NCBI GenBank assembly: GCA_963814745.1 | Contig: CAWFEA010000025.1 | Coordinates: 62,001 to 126,000 of the forward strand | From: CAWBRT01 sp963814745 | GTDB lineage: Bacteria > Acidobacteriota > Terriglobia > Terriglobales > Acidobacteriaceae | DNA: 64,000 nucleotides | Direction: 5' to 3' | The notes under the pieces: generated by a model | What the model was told of the DNA's origin: nothing | Seen by the model: the letters and a program-made list of their open reading frames with translations, nothing else | The model's database searches: none | Position numbers and translations under genes: made by a program | Shown here: piece by piece, positions 45,956 through 53,860 of the stretch | How the letters are laid out: each line of letters opens with the position of its first letter | Position numbering within the stretch: position 1 is the first letter of the stretch

Positions 45956-46656
45956 TTGCGCCCACCCCCTTTTGCCCCAAGAGCTGACCCTGAACATTGC
46001 GCAATGAAACGATCGCGCAGCATAAGACGTGCGCGCAGCAGACGGGTTTTTACATTGGAAACGCTCAGGTCTAATGCGGCGGCGGTCTCTGTAATACTGA
46101 GCCCGTCAATGTCTCTTAGCACCAGGATCTCCCGGTACTTGTCTTCCAACGACGCCACGGCGGCCGCCAAGAGCGCGTTAAGCTCCCGTTTTTCGAGGGC
46201 CTGCCCCGGGATCTCCCGCCAATCGGCCAACTGTAGCGGAACATAACAGTTTTCGTCCTCGTCCGCGGACATCAACTCGTCGAGCGAGACTTCCCGCCGC
46301 TTCCTCAGTCGCAAGCGTGCTTCGTTCACGGTGATGCGAAACAACCACGACGAAAATCTCGCCTCGCACCGGAATGATCGCAGGTTGCGAAACGCCTTAA
46401 GGACTGCCTCTTGCGCGACTTCTTCCGCGTCGGCTTGATCCTGCAGGATTTCGTGGGCAGTGATGTAGACGAGACGTTCGCAGGGCTTTACCAGCTCGTA
46501 GAAACATTCGACGTTCCCGGCGAGCACGGCCGCGATCAATTCCTTTTCCCGTCCGCGGACTCCATGGAATCCCGGTCCGACCGCACGTTCGTCTCGTCCT
46601 TGCCCATGAGCCCTTTCCTGCGCACGTGTGACATGCGACATGGGCGTATGATCCAT
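45952..46656 (-). CDS. ECF-family RNA polymerase sigma factor
   Basis: An RpoE-like sigma factor of about 230 residues. Region 2 is AEEVAQEAVLKAFRNLRSFR with SWLFRITVNEARLRLRKRR. Region 4 is ASLEDKYREILVLRDIDGLS with SVSNVKTRLLRARLMLRDRF. The first 30 residues before REKELIAAVLAG are poorly conserved, so the true start may be downstream of 46656; ATG 46641 is one option. It is translationally coupled to the anti-sigma gene and divergent from the bufferin operon. It is the natural candidate regulator of that operon (see the shared promoter motif). Confidence 0.88.
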   Translation of the reverse strand: MDHTPMSHVTRAQERAHGQGRDERAVGPGFHGVRGREKELIAAVLAGNVECFYELVKPCERLVYITAHEILQDQADAEEVAQEAVLKAFRNLRSFRCEARFSSWLFRITVNEARLRLRKRREVSLDELMSADEDENCYVPLQLADWREIPGQALEKRELNALLAAAVASLEDKYREILVLRDIDGLSITETAAALDLSVSNVKTRLLRARLMLRDRFIAQCSGSALGAKGGGRK

Positions 46657-46675
46657 GGCCGCGCCAAAAGTTACA
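46650..46675 (-). promoter_or_regulatory. ECF-type promoter motif in front of the sigma gene
   Basis: On the minus strand TGTAAC (46675-46670) is followed after 15 bases by GGATC (46654-46650). The same TGTAAC-N15-G(A/G)ATC arrangement occurs upstream of the bufferin precursor. This would be an autoregulated promoter. It overlaps the ATG at 46656, which argues for a later translation start. Confidence 0.5.
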
Positions 46676-46767
46676 TACGCAAGGTGCGCTCTGCCGTTTA
46701 TTTCGTCAAGACGGGACCTTGCTTGTCACATTTCGAAACGTGGTGCATCTTAAGAAAGGGGTGTGTC

Positions 46768-47199
46768 TTGGCTATAGCGCAAAGGGTAAAGAAATCTGAC
46801 GAAAGCCTGCCACAAAATTCCAGGCTCACCGTTCTGCTCTCTGCCGTCTCGCTCGCCGGAGCGACGGTTCAGGGAGTCTGCGCCATTCTAGTGGCCAGCA
46901 GCTCTCTCAAGCTGCTGCTGGGGGTTGCCGCGATTGCCGGAGCGGTGAAGAGCTCGGCGTTTCACGCCGATGGAATCAGGATTCCGATGCTGCTGATATC
47001 GGCTGCGCTGGCGTCGCTCACCCTGTTTGTTCTGTGGAACGGGTGGCGGCTTCGCCGACGACCGGCGGCGCGCTGGCGCATTCGTCCGCTGTCGCGGGGT
47101 CAGAAGTTAAGTATGTGGTTCAGCTTCGCCGCTTCCATTGTGACCTGGCTGCTGGTGATCGGCGAAATCGTCGAGCACCCAATCCGCCTCTGGCGTTAA
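46768..47199 (+). CDS. small membrane protein of unknown function beside the bufferin operon
   Basis: TTG at 46768, with AGAAAGGGG 7 bases upstream, gives 143 residues. Three or four hydrophobic segments are visible: LSAVSLAGATVQGVCAILVA, a Leu/Ala-rich LLLGVAAIAGAV, LLISAALASLTLFVLWNGW and FAASIVTWLLVIGEIVEH. Arg-rich cytoplasmic stretches separate them (RLRRRPAARWRIR). I do not recognise the family. It lies between the divergent sigma gene and the bufferin precursor; a functional link is only suggested by position. Confidence 0.6.
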   Translation: MAIAQRVKKSDESLPQNSRLTVLLSAVSLAGATVQGVCAILVASSSLKLLLGVAAIAGAVKSSAFHADGIRIPMLLISAALASLTLFVLWNGWRLRRRPAARWRIRPLSRGQKLSMWFSFAASIVTWLLVIGEIVEHPIRLWR

Positions 47200-47343
47200 A
47201 CGGCAGCGGTCCGTCGCCCTTAGCCTGCGCGCCGACGAATTGCCATGCGCTTAAACTGCGATCAGCGATAGGCCAGCTGGTTTCCCGGTCCATTGCCTAC
47301 GAAAATGAATTATCTTCCGGCAAAAATAAATTATCGCGCCGTC

Positions 47344-47369
47344 TGTAACCTTCCGTTCCGTCGCGAATC
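47344..47369 (+). promoter_or_regulatory. ECF-type promoter of the bufferin operon
   Basis: TGTAAC (47344-47349), 15 bases, then GAATC (47365-47369), 68 bases upstream of the precursor start. This is the same motif and spacing as in front of the divergent ECF sigma gene. The shared -35-like hexamer and fixed spacing make it the best candidate target of that sigma factor. The remainder of 47200-47437 shows only AT-rich segments near 47300-47335. Confidence 0.55.
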
Positions 47370-47437
47370 TCACCTCGCATGCAGCGCGGTTCAAGGCCGC
47401 TGAAACTAACCCGGCACCGCGACTCAAGGAGAAAAAA

Positions 47438-47734
47438 ATGACCAGATCGATAAAGACCATGATGATCACTGCCGCCCTTTCCGGCATGTTAAGCGGGATC
47501 GCGAGCGCCCAGGCGCAGACCGCGCCACAGCCCGGTGACAAGACCAACACCCAGTCGAGACTGTTGAAGGCGAGCATGGGTGGCCAGTCCGACACCGACA
47601 AGCACGCCTGCAAGGGCCAGAACTCCTGCAAGGGCAAGGGCGGCTGCAAATCGGGCGACAACGGCTGCAAGGGCAAGAACTCCTGCAAGGGCAAGGGCGG
47701 TTGCGCCACCGACGGCTCCAAGCCTGCAAGCTAG
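47438..47734 (+). CDS. bufA: bufferin-type metallophore precursor (BufA2-like, Cys-rich RiPP)
   Basis: A 98-residue secreted precursor. It has a signal peptide to about residue 27 (ending SGIASAQA), a spacer and then a Cys/Gly/Lys-rich core with six Cys at 58, 64, 70, 77, 83 and 89. The core is two copies of CKGxNSCKGKGGC, encoded by a 39-bp near-perfect repeat (47609-47647 and 47666-47704). Bufferins are periplasmic peptides whose Cys are turned into thiooxazole-type groups by a DUF692/DUF2063 enzyme pair and which buffer copper. AAGGAG lies just before the ATG. The three following genes are the expected maturation and accessory genes. Confidence 0.82.
   Translation: MTRSIKTMMITAALSGMLSGIASAQAQTAPQPGDKTNTQSRLLKASMGGQSDTDKHACKGQNSCKGKGGCKSGDNGCKGKNSCKGKGGCATDGSKPAS
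47609..47704 (+). repeat. tandem 39-bp repeat in the precursor core
   Basis: The 13-codon units 47609-47647 and 47666-47704 differ at only two or three bases. They are separated by 18 bases that encode KSGDNG. The result is a duplicated three-Cys module, so the mature peptide would have two equivalent metal sites or doubled capacity. Confidence 0.85.
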
Positions 47735-47809
47735 CTTAGTGTCAGCGAGGGCCGGCACATTCACCGGCTCCGGCCCTTGCTATACTTCTCGAATAGCTGG
47801 AGCGCGATC

Positions 47810-48697
47810 ATGCCAGCCAATCGCTTTAACGGTTTCACGGAATACGGCGTCGGCATCGGACTGCGCATTCCGCACTACTACCACATCCTCGCCAGAAAAC
47901 CGGTGGTCGACTGGTTCGAGATCATCTCCGAGAACTACATGGTCGATGGCGGCCGGCCGCTGGCGGTGCTCGACCAGATTCTGGAGCAGTATCGCGTGGT
48001 GCAGCACGGCGTCTCGATGTATTTCGGCTCGGCCGCAGCCGCTGAACCGCGAGCACTGAGGCGGCTGAAGACGCTGGTGCGCCGCACCAAGACTCCCTGG
48101 CTCTCCGACCATCTCTGCTGGGGCAGCGTGGATGGCCGCTACACGCACGACCTGCTGCCCATGCCGTACACCTTGGAAGCCGCCGAAGCGACCGCTGAGA
48201 AGATCCGCGCAGGTGCAGGACTACCTCGAGGTGCCGGTTGCGGTCGAAAACGTCAGCAGCTATGCCGAGTTCCACGACTCCGAGATGACGGAGTGGGAAT
48301 TTCTGAACGAGGTGGTGGAACGCGCCGATTGCGGCATTCTGCTGGACGTCAACAACATCTACGTCTCGTCGATGAATCACGACTTCGATCCGTGCGATTA
48401 TGTGAATGCGGTTCCCGCCGAGCCGCGTGGCGCAGATTCACATCGCCGGCCACTCACGGTATGAGAAGTACATCCTCGACACGCACGATCACCCGGTGAT
48501 CGATCCGGTCTGGAACTCTGTACGCGCGGGCTATCGAGCGTTGCGGCCCGACCGCGACCTTGCTGGAGTGGGACGACAACATTCCTTCGTTCGACGAAGT
48601 CCACCGCGAAGCCCTGAAAGCAGCCCGATTCCTTTCCACCAGTTCATCTCCAGCGCCCACTGCGGAAGTAAGCGCGCTGGCGGAGGCGATCGCATGA
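47810..48697 (+). CDS. bufB: DUF692 enzyme for bufferin maturation (BufB/MbnB-like), with three frameshifts
   Basis: ATG 47810 begins the DUF692 N-terminus (GVGIGLRIPHYYHILARKPV, then WFEIISENYM). The protein continues through three frame changes near 48205, 48420 and 48555. Segments are VVQHGVSMYFGSA, PWLSDHLCW, VPVAVENVSSYAEFHDSEM, GILLDVNNIYVSSMNH, IHIAGHSRYEKYILDTHDHP and TLLEWDDNIPSFDEV. These hold the His, Glu and Asp ligands of the multinuclear iron site of MbnB-type enzymes. The total is exactly 296 codons, so the indels cancel, which favours sequencing error. It is translationally coupled to the next gene (ATGA at 48694-48697). Confidence 0.82.
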
Positions 48698-49533
48698 GCG
48701 ACCTACTCAATTTGCAACGCCGCATGGCCGAGGCTGTCATGCGACCTTTGACGCGGGATGACCACATGCGGCGCGGAGTGGAAGGCCATTCGGTGGCGCG
48801 GCAAGCGGCAGACATCATCAAGCCGAATGCCCGCTTGTCCAGCTTCGAGCGGCTTGAGATCTACAACCGCCAGTATTGGTTTCGCGTGCTCGATTCCTTT
48901 GCCGAAGACTTCCCCGGACTCAGGGCGGTTCTCGGCGATGCCGCCTTCGACCGGGTCGCGCGCTTATATATCTCTCAGTGCCCGTCGCGCTCCTACACGC
49001 TCGGCGCGCTTGGGTCTCGGCTAGTTACCTGGTTGTCAGCCAATCCCTCCGTCATTGGCGGAAGCCGGCTTGCGCTTGAGATGGCGAAGCTGGAGTGGGC
49101 GCACATTGCGGCATTCGAAGCGGCTGAGTATCCGGTGCCGGCAACGGCGGAGGGCATCGAAGGCAGAACTCGTCTGAAGTTGCAGCCGTATCTGCACTTG
49201 TTTCAATTCCGCTATCCGGTAGATGATCTGCTGCTCGCAGTCCGACAAGCCGAAAAAGACGGCGGGCTTTCGCTCAGACGGCGACAACAGCTACTGCGCG
49301 ACCTGGCCCCCAGCCGAATATTCCTTGCCGTGCACCGGGTCGATTTTTCGGCCCACTACAAGCGGATTGATCCCGCCGCCTTTCGCCTGCTCCGCGGCAT
49401 ACAACGGAATATGCCGCTGGAAGACGCGATGGAATCCGCATTTGCGCGCAGCACGATTCCCGCGGACCTTTGGCCGTCTTTGATCAAGAACTGGTTCGCC
49501 AACTGGATGGAACTCGGCTGGTTCACCCGTTAG
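48694..49533 (+). CDS. bufC: DUF2063 partner of the DUF692 enzyme (BufC/MbnC-like)
   Basis: ATG 48694 overlaps the DUF692 stop and gives 279 residues. The N-terminal DUF2063 region is LLNLQRRMAEAVMRPL, ARLSSFERLEIYNRQYWFRV and LDSFAEDFPGLRAVLGDAAF, followed by ALGSRLVTWLSANPSV. The C-terminal half carries MAKLEWAHIAAFEAAEYPV and ends MELGWFTR. These proteins recognise the precursor leader and present its Cys to the DUF692 iron enzyme. The gene is in one intact frame. Confidence 0.88.
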   Translation: MSDLLNLQRRMAEAVMRPLTRDDHMRRGVEGHSVARQAADIIKPNARLSSFERLEIYNRQYWFRVLDSFAEDFPGLRAVLGDAAFDRVARLYISQCPSRSYTLGALGSRLVTWLSANPSVIGGSRLALEMAKLEWAHIAAFEAAEYPVPATAEGIEGRTRLKLQPYLHLFQFRYPVDDLLLAVRQAEKDGGLSLRRRQQLLRDLAPSRIFLAVHRVDFSAHYKRIDPAAFRLLRGIQRNMPLEDAMESAFARSTIPADLWPSLIKNWFANWMELGWFTR

Positions 49534-49548
49534 GAGCTGAAAGAGTTT

Positions 49549-50055
49549 ATGCGCCGTCATCGGGCCATTCAATTCATCTCGGCCGGTTACAAACTGCTGG
49601 GGCGGCTGGCTTCTTCGTTGCAGTCCCCGCTGTTGCTGGCCGTTCGCTTGTATTGGGGTTGGCAGTTCATGCAGACGGGCTGGGGCAAACTCCACAACCT
49701 GGACCGCGTCACCCAGTTCTTTGCGTCTCTCGGGATTGCCTTCCCTCATGCCAATGCGGTCCTGGTGGGCAGCGTGGAGTTCGCCGGTGGTGCGCTGCTG
49801 ATCTTCGGACTGGGCTCCCGGATCGCGGGCCTGGTACTCACCGGGAACATGCTGGTGGCCTATTACACTGCCGATCATGCGGCGCTGCTGTCAATCTTCT
49901 CCGATCCCGGCAAATTCTATGGCGCCGATCCGTACACTTTTCTGTTCGCGTCGCTGCTGGTACTGATCTTCGGGGCGGGATTATTTTCACTGGACCACCT
50001 CTTGGAGGTGGTTGCTTCCAAGAAGGTTGCGGTTAGTCTGGCCTCCTGTGCTTGA
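49549..50055 (+). CDS. DoxX-family membrane protein of the bufferin operon
   Basis: A 168-residue, four-helix DoxX protein. It shows LLAVRLYWGWQFMQTGWGKL (about residues 30-49), VGSVEFAGGALLIFGLGSRI and GADPYTFLFASLLVLIFGAG. DoxX genes are the usual fourth gene of bufferin-type operons (bufD in some schemes), where they may handle quinone or redox chemistry at the membrane; the exact role is not established. It starts 15 bases after the DUF2063 gene. No gene is visible in the 268 bases that follow. Confidence 0.82.
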   Translation: MRRHRAIQFISAGYKLLGRLASSLQSPLLLAVRLYWGWQFMQTGWGKLHNLDRVTQFFASLGIAFPHANAVLVGSVEFAGGALLIFGLGSRIAGLVLTGNMLVAYYTADHAALLSIFSDPGKFYGADPYTFLFASLLVLIFGAGLFSLDHLLEVVASKKVAVSLASCA

Positions 50056-50323
50056 GCAGCTGAAACCAGCTCCGCCTGAACATTTTTTGATTCCCCGATT
50101 GCTAGGTCGTGCGAGAGGCTGTCTAGGTGGAACGCGGTGAACCCATCGGCTGCGCTCCGGTTGACACGGACGTGCCTGTAATCCCAGATCTAACCGTTAG
50201 CACATGCGCGCTTGACCTACCTCACCGCTGTGGCTGCCCGAAAAGCGTAAGAAGACTAGTTCGCCGGTTTCGGCAAACACGGTTGTTCGCGGAGCTGCTC
50301 AAGGAGGCGTAGACCACAGGGTT

Positions 50324-50600
50324 TCAATTGCGCAGTTTTGCCAGCTCAATCGTTTTTCGTAGCTCGGCGACTAACGGCTGGAAGGGCGTGCTCTTGCTGG
50401 TCCCAAGCTGAAACAAGCGCTGACTGAGATCCTTTAGCACTCCCTCGGCGGCCGCCAGCGTCTGCGAAGCTGCGCTGACATCGCCCACGCGGGATTCTTC
50501 CCTCGGCCAAGTCCACCAGGTTGAATCCGATTTCCACGTCTGCCTCTGCCAACTCTGTCTGAATGCGATCCAGCAACTGTGCTCCCAAGGGATGAGACAT
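50324..50600 (-). CDS. small hypothetical protein, frameshifted near 50505
   Basis: ATG at 50600 starts MSHPLGAQLLDRIQTELAE, continuing as VEIGFNLVDLAEGR. The next frame then gives EESRVGDVSAASQTLAAAEG and ends LRKTIELAKLRN. The joined protein would be about 92 residues, mostly helical, without signal peptide or membrane segment. GAGAGGC lies close upstream of the ATG. It looks like a four-helix-bundle protein of the type seen beside metabolic genes, but I do not recognise it. Confidence 0.5.
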
Positions 50601-50676
50601 ACTGAGCCTCTCTCGTTCGCCAACCTCTCCTTGGATACCGCATGCGGCGACGGGGATGCTTGGCTCAAGCTTAGAT

Positions 50677-51877
50677 TCAGTCCTCGGGCCTCTCGAAGAT
50701 GGCGGCAATTCCCTGCCCGCCGCCAATGCACATGGTTTCAAGGCCGTAGCGGCCTTTGCGCCGCTCCAGTTCGTGCAGCAGAGTGGCCAGAATTCGCGCG
50801 CCGGTGGCGCCAATCGGATGACCAAGCGAAATGCCCGAGCCGTTCACGTTCAGCCTGTCGGGGTCATTCCATCCCCAACCTTTGAGAACGGACAGCACCT
50901 GACAGGCGAAGGCTTCATTGAGTTCGATCAGATCAAGATCGTTGAAGGAGAGTCCGGTTTTCCGAAAGAGCTTCTCGACGGCCGGCACGGGGCCTATACC
51001 CATCGTCGCGGGGTTGCAGCCCGCCGCCGCCCATCCCACTAAAAATCCAAGCGGCTTCACCTTCAATTCCTGCAGCTTGTCTTCCGCCACTACCAGACAG
51101 GCCGCGGCGGCATCGTTTTGTTGCGAAGCATTTCCGGCGGTGACCGTGCCGCCTTTCATAATCGGCTTGAGCTTGCGCAGGGCTTCCATGCTGGCATCGG
51201 GCCGAACCCCCTCGTCTTTGGCAAAGATGACAGGATCGCCCTTCCTTTGCGGAACGCAGACCGGCACCACCTCTCCGCTGAATTTTCCCGACTCCCATGC
51301 AGCCGCGGCGCGCCGCTGGCTGCGAACCGCATATTCATCGGCTTCTTCGCGGGCGATCTGGTATTGCTTGGCAAGGTTCTCCGCGGTTTCAATCATGCCC
51401 GAGATGTAGCCGAAGCGCTCTTCCGGTTGTGAGCGCTCACGAGCTCTCCAGCCGATCGTGCAACTTTGCAGAACCGGCGCGCGCGCCCCAGCGCATGCCG
51501 GTGGTGTAGTACTCGACGTTGCTCATGCTCTCGACGCCGCCCGCTACGACGACATCGGCTGCTCCGCTTTGAATCATCATGGCGGCGGTAATAATCGCCT
51601 GCAGTCCGCCTCCGCAGCGCCGATCCAACTGCATCCCCGCCACTTCGATGGGAAGACCCGCCTGTAAAGCGATCCAGCGGCCGATGCATGGCGTTTCGCC
51701 GCTCGGATAGCCCTGGGCGAAGACGACGTCCTCGATCTTCGCCGGGTCCAGCCCCGTACGCGCCAGCACCTCCTTAACCACCGTAGCCCCGAGTTGCTCG
51801 ACCGCAACCTCGCGCAGGCTGCCGCCAAACACGCCCACCGGCGTTCGCACCGGGGATAGGATTGCCGCTCTTCTCAT
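50677..51877 (-). CDS. acetyl-CoA acetyltransferase (thiolase), frameshifted near 51435
   Basis: ATG 51877, after GGAGCAAG, starts MRRAAILSPVRTPVGVFGGS. The nucleophilic Cys is C88 in MQLDRRCGGGLQAI. VVAGGVESMSNVEYYTTGM follows, then the frame is lost. The neighbouring frame carries LIELNEAFACQ, the catalytic His in NGSGISLGHPIGATG and the second Cys in ETMCIGGGQGIAAIF. All four thiolase catalytic motifs are therefore present. One indel near 51435 explains the break; total length is about 399 residues. It would condense or cleave acyl-CoA in fatty-acid or acetoacetyl-CoA metabolism. Confidence 0.9.
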
Positions 51878-51972
51878 CACTTGCTCCTTTTCCTGTGCTT
51901 TGGATTGTATCAATTTCAAAGTGCCACTAACGTTGGCAGAAACCGGCAGGCGGATGCGCGAACTATGAACTT

Positions 51973-52503
51973 ATGTTCCCCAGTCAGCAACTCAGCTTTT
52001 GCGCCTGGCAGGCGGAGTTTCGCGCCAACCTCGGAAAAGAACACACGACCGACCAGGCGATCCAGGAGGTCAAGACCGGCGTCGGGAAATACAGCAATAT
52101 CTTCAGCGCACCTGCCTTCTGGAACAACACCATCTTCTATCACCCGGAAAACGACACGCTGCACCTGTTCAATTACAACCCGGCGACCGGACTCATGGCT
52201 ACTTCCCCGGCCAGTTCCGGATCGGCCGTGTACGGTTGGCATGGCGCTACACCTTCGATTTCAGCCAACGGAAACGCCGATGGAATCGTTTGGGAAATTG
52301 AGCAGACAGCCTGGAAGACGGGCGGTCCGGCGGTACTGCACGCCTATGATGCGCTCAGCCCCGCCGAGCTTTACAACAGCACTCAGGCCGGAAGCCGCGA
52401 CACGGCCGACCCGGCGGTGCGCTTCACGGTTCCCACGGTGGCCGACGGCGGAGTGTTCGTAGGCACCGCCAACCAACTTGACATCTATGGGCTCCTGCCC
52501 TGA
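51973..52503 (+). pseudogene. C-terminal remnant of a PQQ-like beta-propeller protein
   Basis: The 176 codons have the repeats and end of a large beta-propeller family common in Acidobacteriota. They include FSAPAFWNNTIFYHPENDTL, GATPSISANGNADGIVWEIE, AVLHAYDALSPAELYNSTQ and the usual C-terminus FVGTANQLDIYGLLP. Intact members are several hundred residues longer and secreted. Here there is no signal peptide, and upstream sequence (51920-51972) shows no continuation in any frame. It is therefore probably a 5'-deleted remnant. An assembly break is the alternative. Confidence 0.65.
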
Positions 52504-52584
52504 CACGCGGTATCTGTTGCACCAGCGTCTCAGCGCACGCGATCACCATCGCTTGGCTATTTCCCGCGAAATTCCACGGGGCGA

Positions 52585-52605
52585 GCGCCGGGAAATTCCC
52601 GGCGC
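52585..52605. terminator. near-perfect GC-rich palindrome downstream of the propeller remnant
   Basis: GCGCCGGGAA-A-TTCCCGGCGC is a 10-bp inverted repeat with one central base. It lies in the 262-base gene-free stretch 52504-52765. It may be a factor-independent terminator lacking a U-tract, or an operator. Nothing else is visible in the stretch. Confidence 0.35.
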
Positions 52606-52765
52606 GTGCGGCGCGTGCGTGCCGGGTGGAGCAGGCGATTTCTGAATGATGTTTCAGGTACTTTCCTCGGTGCCGTAAGGCGCTCGCAGTAGCTCGTTTT
52701 CCTGCCGGTTGAAATAAGTTCTCTTCAGCGCCCGTCGCGATGATGCCTGGTTCTGGATAGAACAG

Positions 52766-53002
52766 ATGAAAACGACAGTCATAGTTCTTCTCGCGGTACT
52801 GGGATTGACTTGCGCCGCGGGCGCCGGGGAAAAGGGCAACACCACTGCGGCTGCAGGTGCCGGTAAATCCACGGACCCCACCCTAGTTATCGCCGGGCTG
52901 AACGCTTTGCCGCTTTCGCCCGAGGTTCTACCGATATCCAGCACAACATCGGCGCTCTTGGGAACGACTTCCTTAGAGCCTGTTATTAACTTGAAAAGCT
53001 AG
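52766..53002 (+). CDS. small secreted protein whose 3' end lies in a MITE-like element
   Basis: A 78-residue frame with a convincing signal peptide (MKTTVIVLLAVLGLTCAAGA) followed by Ala/Gly/Thr- and Pro/Leu/Ser-rich sequence. The last nine or so codons (about SLEPVINLKS) and the stop lie inside the inverted-repeat element 52974-53100, so the original C-terminus was probably replaced by the insertion. There is no strong Shine-Dalgarno. I do not recognise the family; it may be decaying. Confidence 0.45.
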   Translation: MKTTVIVLLAVLGLTCAAGAGEKGNTTAAAGAGKSTDPTLVIAGLNALPLSPEVLPISSTTSALLGTTSLEPVINLKS

Positions 53003-53100
53003 TCATTGATTTCAAGCGAGTTGCGCGATTTACGATCGGCACAAATGGCGTTGTAATCGACTGAGTACAAGGCGTTTGCGAGAGTTAATAACAGGCTCTA
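52974..53100. mobile_element. MITE-like element with 17-bp terminal inverted repeats
   Basis: TAGAGCCTGTTATTAAC (52974-52990) and GTTAATAACAGGCTCTA (53084-53100) are perfect inverted repeats enclosing 93 bases without coding capacity. The left end sits in TTAG and the right end in CTAG, resembling the YTAR/TA target of the IS5-family IS427 group. A 127-base non-autonomous element is the best fit. No parental transposase is in the window. Confidence 0.6.
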
Positions 53101-53267
53101 GGCTTCCATCCCACCACGCGTAAATGCGCGCGTGGCGGGGACCCCGGCAGTCTGCCCATGCCGGCAACGGCTCACCCGCTAAACGACCCACTTCAAGCGA
53201 AGAGAACAGTCGGGGAGGTGCCGTCGCTTGGGTAGGCGACGGTGGTCACGTCACCCTTGGAACCGTC

Positions 53268-53720
53268 TTATACCGCTTTTCGATCGGTGTGATTCCTGGC
53301 TGGTTTATGGTGCGCGGTCTTGGGTTCCGCAACGGCATGATGCTGCGCCTTGGTGTCCTCGTGAGTCACCAGCAGCGCCTCGAGTTGACGTACCAAGTCG
53401 GGCGTATTGACCGGTTTGACCAGCAACGTCTGCGCCCCGCGCGTCTGCCAGTCATTGCCAAGGGACGGGTAAGCGGTGAGGATGGCGGTTGCCGGATTGT
53501 ACTTCTGTTGCCGCGCCGCGTGGATGACGTCATACCCGGCGGTTTCGCTCTCCATGCGCATATCGGTGATGACCATTTCGAACTCGGCGGCCTGTAGCTT
53601 CTGCTTTGCCTCCAGCGCCGAAGCGGCAGTGGCAATTTCAAATCCGTTTAGTTCCAATACGGCCTTCAACGTCAACAAGATCGCCAATTCATCGTCAACC
53701 AGTAATATACGACGTTTCAT
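53268..53720 (-). CDS. orphan response regulator receiver protein
   Basis: ATG 53720 starts MKRRILLVDDE. The acidic pair D9/D10, phospho-acceptor D53 (in MVITDMRM), T82 and K102 (in LLVKPVNTP) complete the receiver site. The domain fills residues 1-120 and is followed only by a His-rich tail of about 25 residues, with no DNA-binding or enzymatic output domain. No histidine kinase is nearby, so it is an orphan single-domain regulator that works through protein contacts. The 265 bases downstream (53003-53267) contain the end of the MITE-like element and no gene I can support. Confidence 0.85.
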   Translation of the reverse strand: MKRRILLVDDELAILLTLKAVLELNGFEIATAASALEAKQKLQAAEFEMVITDMRMESETAGYDVIHAARQQKYNPATAILTAYPSLGNDWQTRGAQTLLVKPVNTPDLVRQLEALLVTHEDTKAQHHAVAEPKTAHHKPARNHTDRKAV

Positions 53721-53847
53721 GCCCAATCCTTTACTCGATCCCTGGAGTCGGTCCCTTTCGGCACTACAGCAATACTCTTAGATGTTTCGGCTGAAATCTC
53801 GCTGCGCCGACCGCTCCGGTGCCTCACCCGGCGCGGAAGAGTACTTG

Positions 53848-53853
53848 TATAAT
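53848..53853 (+). promoter_or_regulatory. TATAAT element immediately upstream of mtaB
   Basis: A perfect TATAAT ends 7 bases before the GTG at 53861. If it is used as a -10, transcription would begin at or next to the start codon and the message would be leaderless. No clear -35 is visible. Confidence 0.35.
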
Positions 53854-53860
53854 AACTCCA

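Noticed and set aside
47609..47704. Short tandem repeats considered as a CRISPR array
   Set aside because: Only two units, in frame within a secreted Cys-rich protein, with no spacers and no cas genes.
47810..48697. DUF692 gene as a decayed pseudogene
   Set aside because: All metal-ligand segments remain, the three frame changes sum to zero and the downstream coupled gene is intact, so sequence error fits better.
50127..50312. 61-codon plus-strand frame after the DoxX gene
   Set aside because: No ribosome-binding site, no recognisable features and unusual composition. Treated as intergenic.
52974..53100. Inverted repeats as a simple terminator
   Set aside because: The arms are 93 bases apart with no T-tract, and the ends sit at TTAG/CTAG, which suits a mobile element better.
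53124..53597. 157-codon plus-strand frame opposite the response regulator
   Set aside because: The receiver domain on the minus strand explains this interval, and the plus frame is its shadow.
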